From Marinomonas sp. MED121 (GTDB lineage Bacteria > Pseudomonadota > Gammaproteobacteria > Pseudomonadales > Marinomonadaceae): 64,000 nt of DNA. The stretch's first letter is position 1, and every line of letters begins with the position of its first letter. The stretch is taken from the NCBI RefSeq assembly GCF_000153025.1, contig NZ_CH672429.1:1287079-1351078 (forward strand). Reading direction: 5' to 3'. Of this stretch, positions 56,207 through 64,000 are shown one piece after another. The notes below the pieces were generated by a model. It saw only the letters and a program-made list of their open reading frames with translations, did no database searches and was not told the DNA's origin. The translations under genes and the position numbers were made by a program.

Positions 56207-56743
56207 CCTAGATTTGCAATATCAAATATACAAGATGAAAGCAAAGAAAACATAACCCTATATTTTATAAGTCATTTTTAATGAGGCGCACTCAGTTATC
56301 TAAAGGGAAACAAAGAGCGTTTTTTATTTTCCAACTGCAAATGTGAAGATTTATATCTTTTAGAAAAATCCACTATAAATCGAACATTTAATTCCATTAC
56401 AATATGAAGATAATGTGCAATTATTAAGTTTTGTTACAAAAACTTAACAGTTAGCTTTCAAATGAGGTTAGCTAAAGTGTTAATACCTATGGTTATTTAG
56501 CCGATAATTACATTTAATAACAGTATGTAAGTTTATTTGCATTGCCAAATTTCAGCTAAAAAAGCAAAGATACATAATAACCAAGGCAAAAGAGTAGACT
56601 TTTATTATATTTAAACTTAACCCGAAGACGTAAATACCATAAAAATTAACCCCCTACTCTCGATTCATAGGATTAAAAAACGAGATGGTAATAAGGAGAT
56701 TTACATTCGTTGGGGCGTTTCAAAATACGTTAAATGAGAACTT
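56207..56743. other. Divergent intergenic region before the binding-protein/GGDEF-EAL pair
   Basis: About 540 bp of AT-rich DNA without a gene. A perfect 9-bp inverted repeat TTAAGTTTT/AAAACTTAA lies at 56424-56447 and could be an operator. No clear promoter for the plus-strand pair was found. Confidence 0.4.
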
Positions 56744-57853
56744 ATGATTTTAGTGAAAACACTATTTTTAGCCTTCATCTTTATTGTTAGCAGCCTTTCT
56801 CAAGCTGATGAGACAGAGATGCCTGACTCCCTCAAAGATTCCAGAGAGAGAGTTAACCAAGCCAGCCAACTTGCTAGCCAATATTGGCAAGGACCTACTT
56901 CAGGCCCTAAAGCCATCCCGGATAAAGATATTATTTTTGTCGCTGCAGATCTTAGAAATGACAGTATTAAAAGTTTAGCCCACGGAGTTATTGATGCGAT
57001 TGATAGCATTGGATGGAATGTGCGGTTTCTTGACGGTTATGGCTCAGAGAATGGTCAAGCGAGCATGTTAACAAAAGCCATTTCCAGCAAACCGGATGGC
57101 ATAATCTTAGGTGGTGTTGATACGCAACAACGCCAAGCACTTTTAGAAGCAGCAAATAAGCTTAATATTCCAATTGTCGGTTGGCACATTGGCGATGAAG
57201 CAGGCGCTGATAATGAAAATATTTTTTATAATGTTTCAACAGAGCCCGTTGAAGTAGCAGAATTAGCCGCCCACTACGCCATCATTGACGGAAACGGCCA
57301 ATCAAATATTGTCGTTTTTACCGATACTAGCTTTAGCATTGCTAAAACTAAGTCCGATGCCATTATCAGCACAATAGAAGATTATTGTGCCAGCTGTAAT
57401 ATTTTATCTATTGAGGATATGCCGATTGCTGAAATTCCTCAGCAAATGCCAAGAACCATTGGACGCTTGATAAAAGAGTACAATAATAAGATTACCCACT
57501 TCATTGTCATTAACGACCTTTATATCGATTACGCTCTTCCCTCTTTATTATCATCTAAATTATCTGCTCAATACCTACCAAGAAGTATCTCAGCGGGTGA
57601 TGGCAGTAAAGCAGCGTATAAGAGGATAAGCACAAATACATTGCAAATAGCGACAGTCCCTGAGCCTTTAACCTTGCAAGGTTGGCAAATCGTAGATGAG
57701 CTAAATAGAGCTTTTAACCACGCACAACCAAGTGGCTATATTGAAAAAGCTCAAATAATTAATCGTCAAAATATCAAAAAGCATGTAGATAAAAGCAACA
57801 ATTATGATCCTGACCAGCAATATCGCAAAGCATATTTGCAGCTTTGGCACTAA
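56744..57853 (+). CDS. Periplasmic sugar-binding-protein-like sensor (RbsB-type fold)
   Basis: 369 residues with a signal peptide (cleavage after SLSQA, residue 21). The fold is that of type 1 periplasmic binding proteins (Peripla_BP_4): KDIIFVAADLRNDSIKSLAHGV, KPDGIILGGVD, IPIVGWHIGD, and a LQIATVPEPLTLQGWQIVDE end. One CASC pair (residues 214-217) may form a disulfide. No ABC permease follows; instead a membrane GGDEF-EAL enzyme starts 12 bp downstream. The pair therefore looks like a LuxP/LuxQ- or NspS/MbaA-type ligand sensor. Ligand unknown. Confidence 0.82.
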   Translation: MILVKTLFLAFIFIVSSLSQADETEMPDSLKDSRERVNQASQLASQYWQGPTSGPKAIPDKDIIFVAADLRNDSIKSLAHGVIDAIDSIGWNVRFLDGYGSENGQASMLTKAISSKPDGIILGGVDTQQRQALLEAANKLNIPIVGWHIGDEAGADNENIFYNVSTEPVEVAELAAHYAIIDGNGQSNIVVFTDTSFSIAKTKSDAIISTIEDYCASCNILSIEDMPIAEIPQQMPRTIGRLIKEYNNKITHFIVINDLYIDYALPSLLSSKLSAQYLPRSISAGDGSKAAYKRISTNTLQIATVPEPLTLQGWQIVDELNRAFNHAQPSGYIEKAQIINRQNIKKHVDKSNNYDPDQQYRKAYLQLWH

Positions 57854-57865
57854 GGCTTACGATTT

Positions 57866-60370
57866 ATGAATACACCTAAAATTACGCTTGGTTTTAGATT
57901 TATCACCTCAGCAATGGTGATACTCGCACTACTATGTTCGCTTGGCTTTTATGTCATTAATTCTTTAGCAAATATTCAAGGAATTATTGATTACCAATCC
58001 AATCAGCACATTAATAAACTCGCCATTAACTCATCCGTTAGCCGTGAAATGTTTTTACTGTCTAACCGAGTACAACTGCTTGAACAATCACTGCTTTATG
58101 ACAAAGAAATTTTAAATAAGGAAGGGGTGTTTATTGAGCAAAAACTGAACGAAATTCGAGCCCTATCTGACTCTACAAATTTCTCTCAATTAACGGATGT
58201 TTTTATAAGAAACTTTCACAGGTTTATTGATAACTCATTATCTTTAAACCAAATTCTAAGAGAGTTAAAAGCAGCAGATAAAGAATTATTAAACATACTA
58301 GAAGCGCTAGATTTATCTGTTAGTCAAAATCACCTACAACAAGTACTTAAGCATGAGAGCACGCATGTGCCCAACCCTGATGATAGTTTTCATACCAGCA
58401 ACAATGTTCTTGAAGGTGCCATTACACGGTTAAAGGTCACCTATCTCACTATAGGTAAATTGACAGCAACAATACGTAGCCGCATTACTCCTGATACTGA
58501 AGAAGTGCTGATTATTGAAATTGAAAATCAGCTTGATATCTTTGAACTTCATTTATCTAACTTAAATGGCTTATATTCTCCTATCATAGAAAACAAATTA
58601 AAAACTAGGCAAAGCCTAGAAGAATACCGAGAAATTCTTAGCAAGCTTCAAAATAAACTCGCTCAACGCTGGCGCATTTTATCTTCCTTAGCAAAATCAG
58701 AAAATGAACTACTAGCTCAGGTCGAGAAAACAGAAGGCAGTGTTAAATTCAGTGCTATCCTATTAAAAAATCAGCTAAAAACTGAAATCCAAACACTAAG
58801 ACTGGAAGTTATTTACTTTGCAGGCTTCATTCTCATTTTTAGTGGCATCATATTTGTTCGCCAAATACACAAACATATCAAGACACCAATCAAAACCATC
58901 ATTACTCGATTCAATGAGGTTGAAGCCGATCAGTTTAACCAGGTAATTCAACTCAAACGAAATGATGAGTGGAACACGATAGAAAAAGCCTTCAATAAGA
59001 TGAGTAAGCGCTTGGATGAAACTTATCAAGAGCTTCAAGCAGAAAGAATAAAGCTTAATCATTTAGCTCATCACGATGTACTTACAGGCTTGGCAAACCG
59101 TCTGCAAATCTACCAAGACATAGAGCATTGCATCAATAAGGCCAAACAAGATAAAGGTAAATTCGGCTTACTTTTCTTAGATGTCGACCAGTTTAAAAAT
59201 GTTAATGACAACCTAGGCCATGCCATGGGCGATCAATTGCTTAAACAAATCGCCAAACGTTTACGAGAAACTGTCGCATCTGATGGCATCGTTGCCCGTC
59301 TTGGGGGGGATGAATTCATGATTATTTACCCTGATGAAGACCACCTAGGAACACTACAAGACAGAGCCGAAGAACTAAATGACATTTTAAATCAGCCATT
59401 TGAGCTTAATATGACGAGCGTGTTAGCAGGTAGTAGCATAGGGGTTTGTCTCTATCCTCAACATGGCGACACACTTGAAACCTTGGTCAGTAATGCTGAC
59501 GTAGCCATGTATCACTCAAAACGTAAAGGACCAAATGCCTATAGCGTTTATGAAAGTAAAATGTCATCCGATGCACATAAGCTACTGCAATTAAGCGCTG
59601 GCCTGCGCAAAGCAATGGATAAAAATGAATTCTTTATTCAATATCAGCCGCAATACGATATTAGCACCAATGAGATAACTGGCGCCGAAGCCCTTATCCG
59701 GTGGGAACACCCTGAAATGGGCCTCATCCAACCAGATAACTTTTTACCCATTGCTGAAAAAACGGGCATAATTACTGATATTGATACTTGGGTTTTTAAA
59801 CATGTAACCCAACAAATTAGCCAATGGAAAGAGCAAGGCGTTGAACTCAAAGGTAAAGAGTTTTCAATTAATTTCTCTGCTCGTAAGTTTTTAAGCCCCC
59901 ACCTAGCAGAAGAACTCAGTCATATTTTACAAGAGAGTAACTGTCCGTCTAACTGCATCATTATTGAGATTACAGAGCAAGATCTAATCACTAATCTGGA
60001 ATTATGCTCAGAGGCTATTGTTGAGTTGCAATACCATGGATTTAAGGTGGCGATAGATGACTTTGGCGTGGGATATTCTTCATTAAATTATTTGAAAAAT
60101 TTACCTGCTCAGTGCTTGAAAATAGATAAATCCTTTGTAGCAGACCTTGATGCAGATGACTCTAATTCAGGTTCCGCCATCATTAGCGCCATCATAAACC
60201 TTGCCAACAATATGTCGCTCACCGTCATTGCAGAGGGCATTGAAAATGAGCGCCAACAAAAGATGCTGATTCAACAGGACTGTTCAAGGGGGCAAGGTTA
60301 TCATTTGAGCTACCCAATTTCAGCCAGCGAACTAAGCGAGCTAATGGGAAATAATGTAAAAAGCGCTTGA
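57866..60370 (+). CDS. Membrane sensor with HAMP, GGDEF and EAL domains
   Basis: 834 residues. TM1 at about 10-31, a mostly helical periplasmic domain to about 310, TM2 near 314-332, HAMP, then GGDEF (about 395-555) with intact RLGGDEF and EAL (about 570-830) with GAEALIRWEHPE, NFSARKF, IEITEQDL, IDDFGVGYSS and LKIDKSF, so both cyclase and phosphodiesterase activities are possible. The product-inhibition site RxxD before GGDEF is absent (VASD). The start has TAAGG upstream and is 12 bp after the binding-protein gene. Confidence 0.92.
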   Translation: MNTPKITLGFRFITSAMVILALLCSLGFYVINSLANIQGIIDYQSNQHINKLAINSSVSREMFLLSNRVQLLEQSLLYDKEILNKEGVFIEQKLNEIRALSDSTNFSQLTDVFIRNFHRFIDNSLSLNQILRELKAADKELLNILEALDLSVSQNHLQQVLKHESTHVPNPDDSFHTSNNVLEGAITRLKVTYLTIGKLTATIRSRITPDTEEVLIIEIENQLDIFELHLSNLNGLYSPIIENKLKTRQSLEEYREILSKLQNKLAQRWRILSSLAKSENELLAQVEKTEGSVKFSAILLKNQLKTEIQTLRLEVIYFAGFILIFSGIIFVRQIHKHIKTPIKTIITRFNEVEADQFNQVIQLKRNDEWNTIEKAFNKMSKRLDETYQELQAERIKLNHLAHHDVLTGLANRLQIYQDIEHCINKAKQDKGKFGLLFLDVDQFKNVNDNLGHAMGDQLLKQIAKRLRETVASDGIVARLGGDEFMIIYPDEDHLGTLQDRAEELNDILNQPFELNMTSVLAGSSIGVCLYPQHGDTLETLVSNADVAMYHSKRKGPNAYSVYESKMSSDAHKLLQLSAGLRKAMDKNEFFIQYQPQYDISTNEITGAEALIRWEHPEMGLIQPDNFLPIAEKTGIITDIDTWVFKHVTQQISQWKEQGVELKGKEFSINFSARKFLSPHLAEELSHILQESNCPSNCIIIEITEQDLITNLELCSEAIVELQYHGFKVAIDDFGVGYSSLNYLKNLPAQCLKIDKSFVADLDADDSNSGSAIISAIINLANNMSLTVIAEGIENERQQKMLIQQDCSRGQGYHLSYPISASELSELMGNNVKSA

Positions 60371-60398
60371 AAAAGTGCTTAACATGCCACATATAGTC

Positions 60399-60446
60399 TA
60401 AGGTCGGTGGATTATTTGATATAAATCAACAATCCACTCACCTTAC
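60399..60446. promoter_or_regulatory. Long inverted repeat with a perfect FNR/ANR box at its centre
   Basis: TAAGGT...TGGATT and AATCCA...ACCTTA form a nested stem (60399-60446) whose loop is TTGAT-ATAA-ATCAA (60416-60429), an exact match to the FNR/ANR consensus. It lies 87-100 bases upstream of ygfZ and just downstream of the GGDEF-EAL gene. Confidence 0.55.
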
Positions 60447-60515
60447 TCAGCCTTAATAGAGAGTTGAAATTTGCTTTATTAGTGGCGTTTTACGGGATTA
60501 ATATTGGCGACTTTT

Positions 60516-61421
60516 ATGCACTCAGTTTCTTTCCTATCTGATATCACCCCTAAGCTTCCTGCAGCGTCACAAGCGAATGATCTCGCTTGTCTTAAGCTTT
60601 CGGGAGCAGATACCGTCAAGTTTTTACAAGGTCAAACAAGCTGTGACTTTAGCGCCTTATCCCAAACGCAAGGGTTACAAGGTGCTGTCTGCAATATAAA
60701 AGGCCGTGTGATTGCTAACTTCTATGCGCTACAACAAGCTGATGATATTTTATTAATATTGGCCTCTGACCTTGTTGAAACACTGCAATCTCATTTAAAA
60801 AAATATGCGGTATTTTTTAAGACAGCACTGGTAAATGCAACTCAAGACTATCAAATTGAGTATATTTTCAGCCAAGACAAATTAATACCGCAAGAGGATT
60901 TTCCCTATCCATGCCAGGAATTAGAACATAATCACTCTCTCATACAGATTTGTGAGGCTAATGTTAATCAATATCTCAGTATTCGCCCAACGCAATCCTC
61001 TAGAGCCTTAGGTCTTCCAGATCTAAATGATGAACTAATAGGTTTAAACTTAATTTCTGGGCATGCCATCATCAACAAAGAAACCAGCGAAAAGTTTATC
61101 CCGCAGATGCTGAATATGCAGTTTACTCATGGGGTTAATTTCAAAAAGGGATGCTATACAGGGCAAGAAATTGTGGCTCGCATGCAATATCGCGGTAACC
61201 TAAAAAAGCATCTATATCTATTTAGCGCAGCAAATACATTGGATATTCCAGTGTTAGCTAAACTGACTAATCAAGATGGAAAAGAAGTAGCTGAGGTCAT
61301 CACGAGCAGCAAACTTGGAAAGGCTTACCTAATCTATGCCATTGTTGGGGATGAGTCGGCTCAAACCCAACTGTTTTGGCAAGATACGCCTCTCACATTA
61401 GAACCGCTTCCTTACGCTTAA
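60516..61421 (+). CDS. ygfZ: Folate-dependent Fe-S maintenance protein YgfZ
   Basis: 301 residues from the ATG of MHSVSFLSD. The signature KKGCYTGQEIVARMQYRG with its conserved Cys identifies the YgfZ/GcvT-like family, which helps Fe-S enzymes such as MiaB stay active, using a folate. FLQGQTSCD and GRVIANFYAL are the N-terminal family motifs. Because iron-sulfur proteins are redox-sensitive, the adjacent FNR-type box could be relevant. An upstream TTG at 60504 is possible but weak. Confidence 0.92.
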   Translation: MHSVSFLSDITPKLPAASQANDLACLKLSGADTVKFLQGQTSCDFSALSQTQGLQGAVCNIKGRVIANFYALQQADDILLILASDLVETLQSHLKKYAVFFKTALVNATQDYQIEYIFSQDKLIPQEDFPYPCQELEHNHSLIQICEANVNQYLSIRPTQSSRALGLPDLNDELIGLNLISGHAIINKETSEKFIPQMLNMQFTHGVNFKKGCYTGQEIVARMQYRGNLKKHLYLFSAANTLDIPVLAKLTNQDGKEVAEVITSSKLGKAYLIYAIVGDESAQTQLFWQDTPLTLEPLPYA

Positions 61422-61436
61422 CCTGTATACAAACCG

Positions 61437-62144
61437 CTAGAACAGGGATAATGTCTGTCCCTGTTGTGGCGTTTGTGTCGGAATCAGCCAGTCTATCTCT
61501 GTTTTACCCTGTTGCTTCAAATAATGATTAGCAAGAGAGAAATGCTGGCAGCCAAAAAAGCCACGATAAACGGATAATGGGGAGGGATGAACAGCCTCCA
61601 GCACCAGATGTTTATCTCGATCGATGGCCTTGCCCTTTTTCTGAGCATAACTTCCCCAAAGCATAAAAACTAAGCCCTCATGCTCCTGACTTAGCAATTC
61701 AACCACTTTATCGGTAAAAGTTTCCCAGCCTTTTTTCTGATGCGAATTTGGTTTAGACCGCTCAACAGTCATCACACTATTTAATAAAAGCACGCCCTGT
61801 TGCGCCCAGGCCTGCAAATTACCATGATCAGCAATGGGGATATTAAGATCCTGATTAAGCTCTTTATACATATTCATTAAAGAAGGGGGAATTTTTACCC
61901 CAGGCTTTACCGAGAAAGATAAACCATGGGCTTGACCCGGCCCGTGATAAGGATCTTGACCAAGAATAACCACCTTCACCTGATCAAAATCAGTTAACTT
62001 AAATGCACTAAAACACTCTTCTTCTTGAGGAAATACTTCAATGCCTTTTGCTCTTTGCTGAGCGATAAAGCTCAGTAACTTTTGCATATACCCAGCATCT
62101 AATTCAGATGCGAGTTTGGCCTGCCATTTTGCTGCCAATTGCAT
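61437..62144 (-). CDS. ung: Uracil-DNA glycosylase
   Basis: 235 residues from MQLAAKWQAKL; the longer reading to 62264 overlaps the upstream gene and adds unrelated sequence. It removes uracil from DNA in base-excision repair. The catalytic motif GQDPYHGPGQAHGL, the FxxLLN-like GVLLLNSVMTVE and the HPSPLSVYRGFFGCQHF DNA-intercalation loop are intact. It is downstream of the phosphotransferase gene by 37 bp on the same strand. Confidence 0.95.
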   Translation of the reverse strand: MQLAAKWQAKLASELDAGYMQKLLSFIAQQRAKGIEVFPQEEECFSAFKLTDFDQVKVVILGQDPYHGPGQAHGLSFSVKPGVKIPPSLMNMYKELNQDLNIPIADHGNLQAWAQQGVLLLNSVMTVERSKPNSHQKKGWETFTDKVVELLSQEHEGLVFMLWGSYAQKKGKAIDRDKHLVLEAVHPSPLSVYRGFFGCQHFSLANHYLKQQGKTEIDWLIPTQTPQQGQTLSLF

Positions 62145-62181
62145 AATCAAACCTACTAAAACAACTAAAACGAATAAAACC

Positions 62182-63078
62182 TTATGACTGAGCTTGGTTA
62201 ATCTGCTCAATATCCGACAAGACTTCCTGCTTAAAAGCATGATAACACTGTATCGCTTCCACATCCTGAGCGGTTGTTAGATGCTTTAGTAACAGCCAAG
62301 CCATTTCTCTCATTTTATAAAGCAATTGATAATTGATTAAATCATTTTTGAGCTGGTTCGCATCAAGAGAAGCATCATAATGCTTTAAGAAAAGCACTTG
62401 TTGATCATGATTTAAATTGTGTGAAGAGAATATAAGAGCAATATCAAAAAGAGCATCCCCTAAACCCGCATACTCCCAATCAATCACCCAAAAATGCAAA
62501 TCATCTGCTAAACAGTTTTTAGGATTGATATCGTTATGGCACATAACAGGGTCATAAGCAGAGATATTTTCAAGGTAAGAAAATGACAATTCTTCTAAAA
62601 AATCCACTTCTTGTCGTAATAAACTATCTTTTGATAACTTTTTTTTGCAATTTAAAAGATAGGTCAATAGCACTTTTTTAAGGTCATAATGCTTTTGATT
62701 AGAAGGCATTTCATGAATCAAGCGAGTTGTTTTTGCTAAGCGTAAAACATCAAAATCCTGATGATTAACCTGCCATTCAAATGGCTTTTGCGAGACAAAC
62801 TGGCTCACCATCAATCCCGTTTTTTCCTCAAAATAAAGACAAGAAGGTGAAATAACCGCTTCTTGAGCCTTAGTTAAGGCAATTTTTTCAGAAATTCGAG
62901 ATATTTGAAAATCGTCAGCATCAAGGCCAGGTACGCGTAACACCCACCTAGCTTGTCCTTGCCATGACAAGCAATAAGCCTTATTTGAGTAGCCACCCTC
63001 AAGAACATCAATGCTAAGTTCAGCTGCAGGCGGAATAAGATGTTTAATTTTATCTAAATGTTCTAATAATGTTGTCAT
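62182..63078 (-). CDS. Phosphotransferase of the APH/choline-kinase type
   Basis: 298 residues from the ATG of MTTLLEHL; a TTG two codons upstream is unlikely. The kinase fold is shown by the catalytic loop CHNDINPKNCL and the metal-binding DWEYAGLGDALFD. The N-terminal part (EGGYSNKAYCLSWQGQARWVLR) matches choline/thiamine-kinase-like proteins. The substrate could be choline, ethanolamine or thiamine, which sequence cannot settle. It precedes ung in the same direction and diverges from hexR. Confidence 0.8.
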   Translation of the reverse strand: MTTLLEHLDKIKHLIPPAAELSIDVLEGGYSNKAYCLSWQGQARWVLRVPGLDADDFQISRISEKIALTKAQEAVISPSCLYFEEKTGLMVSQFVSQKPFEWQVNHQDFDVLRLAKTTRLIHEMPSNQKHYDLKKVLLTYLLNCKKKLSKDSLLRQEVDFLEELSFSYLENISAYDPVMCHNDINPKNCLADDLHFWVIDWEYAGLGDALFDIALIFSSHNLNHDQQVLFLKHYDASLDANQLKNDLINYQLLYKMREMAWLLLKHLTTAQDVEAIQCYHAFKQEVLSDIEQINQAQS

Positions 63079-63166
63079 TTTCAATCATTTTATTGCCAGA
63101 TTTAGATACGGCTGTCAGAATGACTAATAGTCGTATCTGAGTCAATAGACAGGCCTAAACAGAGCA

Positions 63167-64000
63167 ATGAATAAACACGAAGACATAATTCGTAAAATCC
63201 AGGAAAAACTGGACACCTTAAGTAAATCTGAACGCAAAGTTGCAGAAGCAATTTTATCAGATCCTAAATCGACCATTCACTCCAGTATTGCAAAACTGGC
63301 TGCGCGAGCAGAAGTGAGTGAGCCTACTGTAAACCGTTTCTGTCGAAGCTTAATCGGTAGTGGTTTCCCTGACTTTAAAGTCGCATTAGCACAAAGTTTG
63401 GCAACAGGTACACCTTATGTGAACCTAAACGTTGAGCCAGACGATGCACCAGGGGCGGTGACTAATAAAATTTTCGAAGCTGCGAAAAGCAATCTAACAC
63501 GTGCTCAAGAACTTTTGCCGCCCTCGCTAATTAGCCGAGCGGTAGATATTCTAGCTCAAGCACGTCGCATTGAATTCTATGGGTTAGGTGCATCAGGTCC
63601 TGTAGCGCAAGACGCTCACCATAAGTTTTTCAGATTAAACATGCCAGTTGTCGCCTACATAGATATTTTGGTGCAACGTATGGCAGCAGCAGGAACTCAC
63701 CCAGGGGATGCTGTCGTCGTTATTTCTTATACCGGTCGTACTTTACCTCTGATCGAAACCGCGCGCGTTGCTCGTGAAGCTGGGGCAACAGTAATAGGAT
63801 TAACTAACCCGAACTCACCTTTGACTGAGCACTGCTCCATTGTATTGCCAATTGAAGAAACTGAAGATACGGATATTTATACTCCGATGAGTTCTCGCAT
63901 TGTCTATCTCACCTTGATAGACGCACTTGCAACGGGTGTATTACTAAAACGTGGACCAGAGTTTAACGCTCACCTACGTAAGTTAAAATCTAGCGTAAAG
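63167..64000 (+). CDS. hexR: HexR, RpiR-family regulator of central carbon metabolism (3' end cut)
   Basis: 278 codons are visible, without a stop, so only the last few residues are missing. RpiR-type helix-turn-helix (about 1-77: SSIAKLAARAEVSEPTVNRF, CRSLIGSG) and a SIS sugar-phosphate-binding domain (FYGLGASGPVAQDAHHKFFR, VVVISYTGRTLPLIETA, ETEDTDIYTPMSSR). In relatives HexR represses zwf, pgl, edd/eda and gap genes and responds to KDPG. The expected target genes probably lie just right of the window. Confidence 0.93.
   Translation, partial: MNKHEDIIRKIQEKLDTLSKSERKVAEAILSDPKSTIHSSIAKLAARAEVSEPTVNRFCRSLIGSGFPDFKVALAQSLATGTPYVNLNVEPDDAPGAVTNKIFEAAKSNLTRAQELLPPSLISRAVDILAQARRIEFYGLGASGPVAQDAHHKFFRLNMPVVAYIDILVQRMAAAGTHPGDAVVVISYTGRTLPLIETARVAREAGATVIGLTNPNSPLTEHCSIVLPIEETEDTDIYTPMSSRIVYLTLIDALATGVLLKRGPEFNAHLRKLKSSVK

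Noticed and set aside
61437..62264. 40-residue N-terminal extension of Ung
   Set aside because: It overlaps the upstream phosphotransferase gene and does not resemble the enzyme family; the Met at 62144 gives the normal length.

Overview
The window looks like a chromosomal segment of an AT-rich marine gammaproteobacterium of the Oceanospirillales, most like Marinomonas. The evidence is the mixture of many chemoreceptors and cyclic-di-GMP proteins, TRAP and ABC uptake systems for small organic substrates, a TonB system, and the epmA/efp/epmB module. No rRNA, tRNA, CRISPR, prophage or insertion sequence is visible. The two ends cut genes: an aldehyde dehydrogenase at base 1 and hexR at base 64000.

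Left part (1-24 kb). A minus-strand amine-catabolism group (aldehyde dehydrogenase, gamma-glutamylating glutamine-synthetase homologue, ethanolamine-type permease, LysR regulator) is followed by a secreted M6 metalloprotease. The protease is preceded by a small exported protein that resembles the protease's own propeptide. Next come a chemoreceptor, a small outer-membrane barrel protein, and a single-chain glycyl-tRNA synthetase with a decayed copy of its 3' end beside it. A glycerol ABC importer operon (glpSTPQUV) and an arsR-GAPDH-arsJ arsenate module complete this part.

Middle part (23-46 kb). Two orphan periplasmic binding proteins face two tandem paralogous chemoreceptors, the second with a Fur-box-like site. 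They are followed by tmcA, a third orphan binding protein and a dctPQM TRAP transporter with a sigma-54 promoter. A LysR/NhaC/cupin locus of unknown substrate comes next. The dctB-dctD two-component genes, which probably control the dctP promoter, lie 5 kb further on in an operon with an AlbA_2 protein and a TauE/SafE permease.

Right part (46-64 kb). A FIST-GGDEF-EAL protein is followed by the EF-P modification module (epmA, efp, epmB). A strong small-RNA candidate lies in the large epmA-efp gap. A Fur-controlled exbB-exbD-exbD-tonB operon has a long Glu-Pro repeat in TonB and an Asp-to-Asn change in one ExbD. A periplasmic sugar-binding-like protein is paired with a GGDEF-EAL enzyme, followed by ygfZ, a phosphotransferase, ung and hexR.

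The most interesting leads are the propeptide-like partner of the M6 protease, the binding-protein/cyclic-di-GMP sensor pair, the intergenic RNA at 50.2 kb, the Asp/Asn ExbD pair and the decayed glyS duplicate. All functions are read from sequence and family knowledge; no searches were run.
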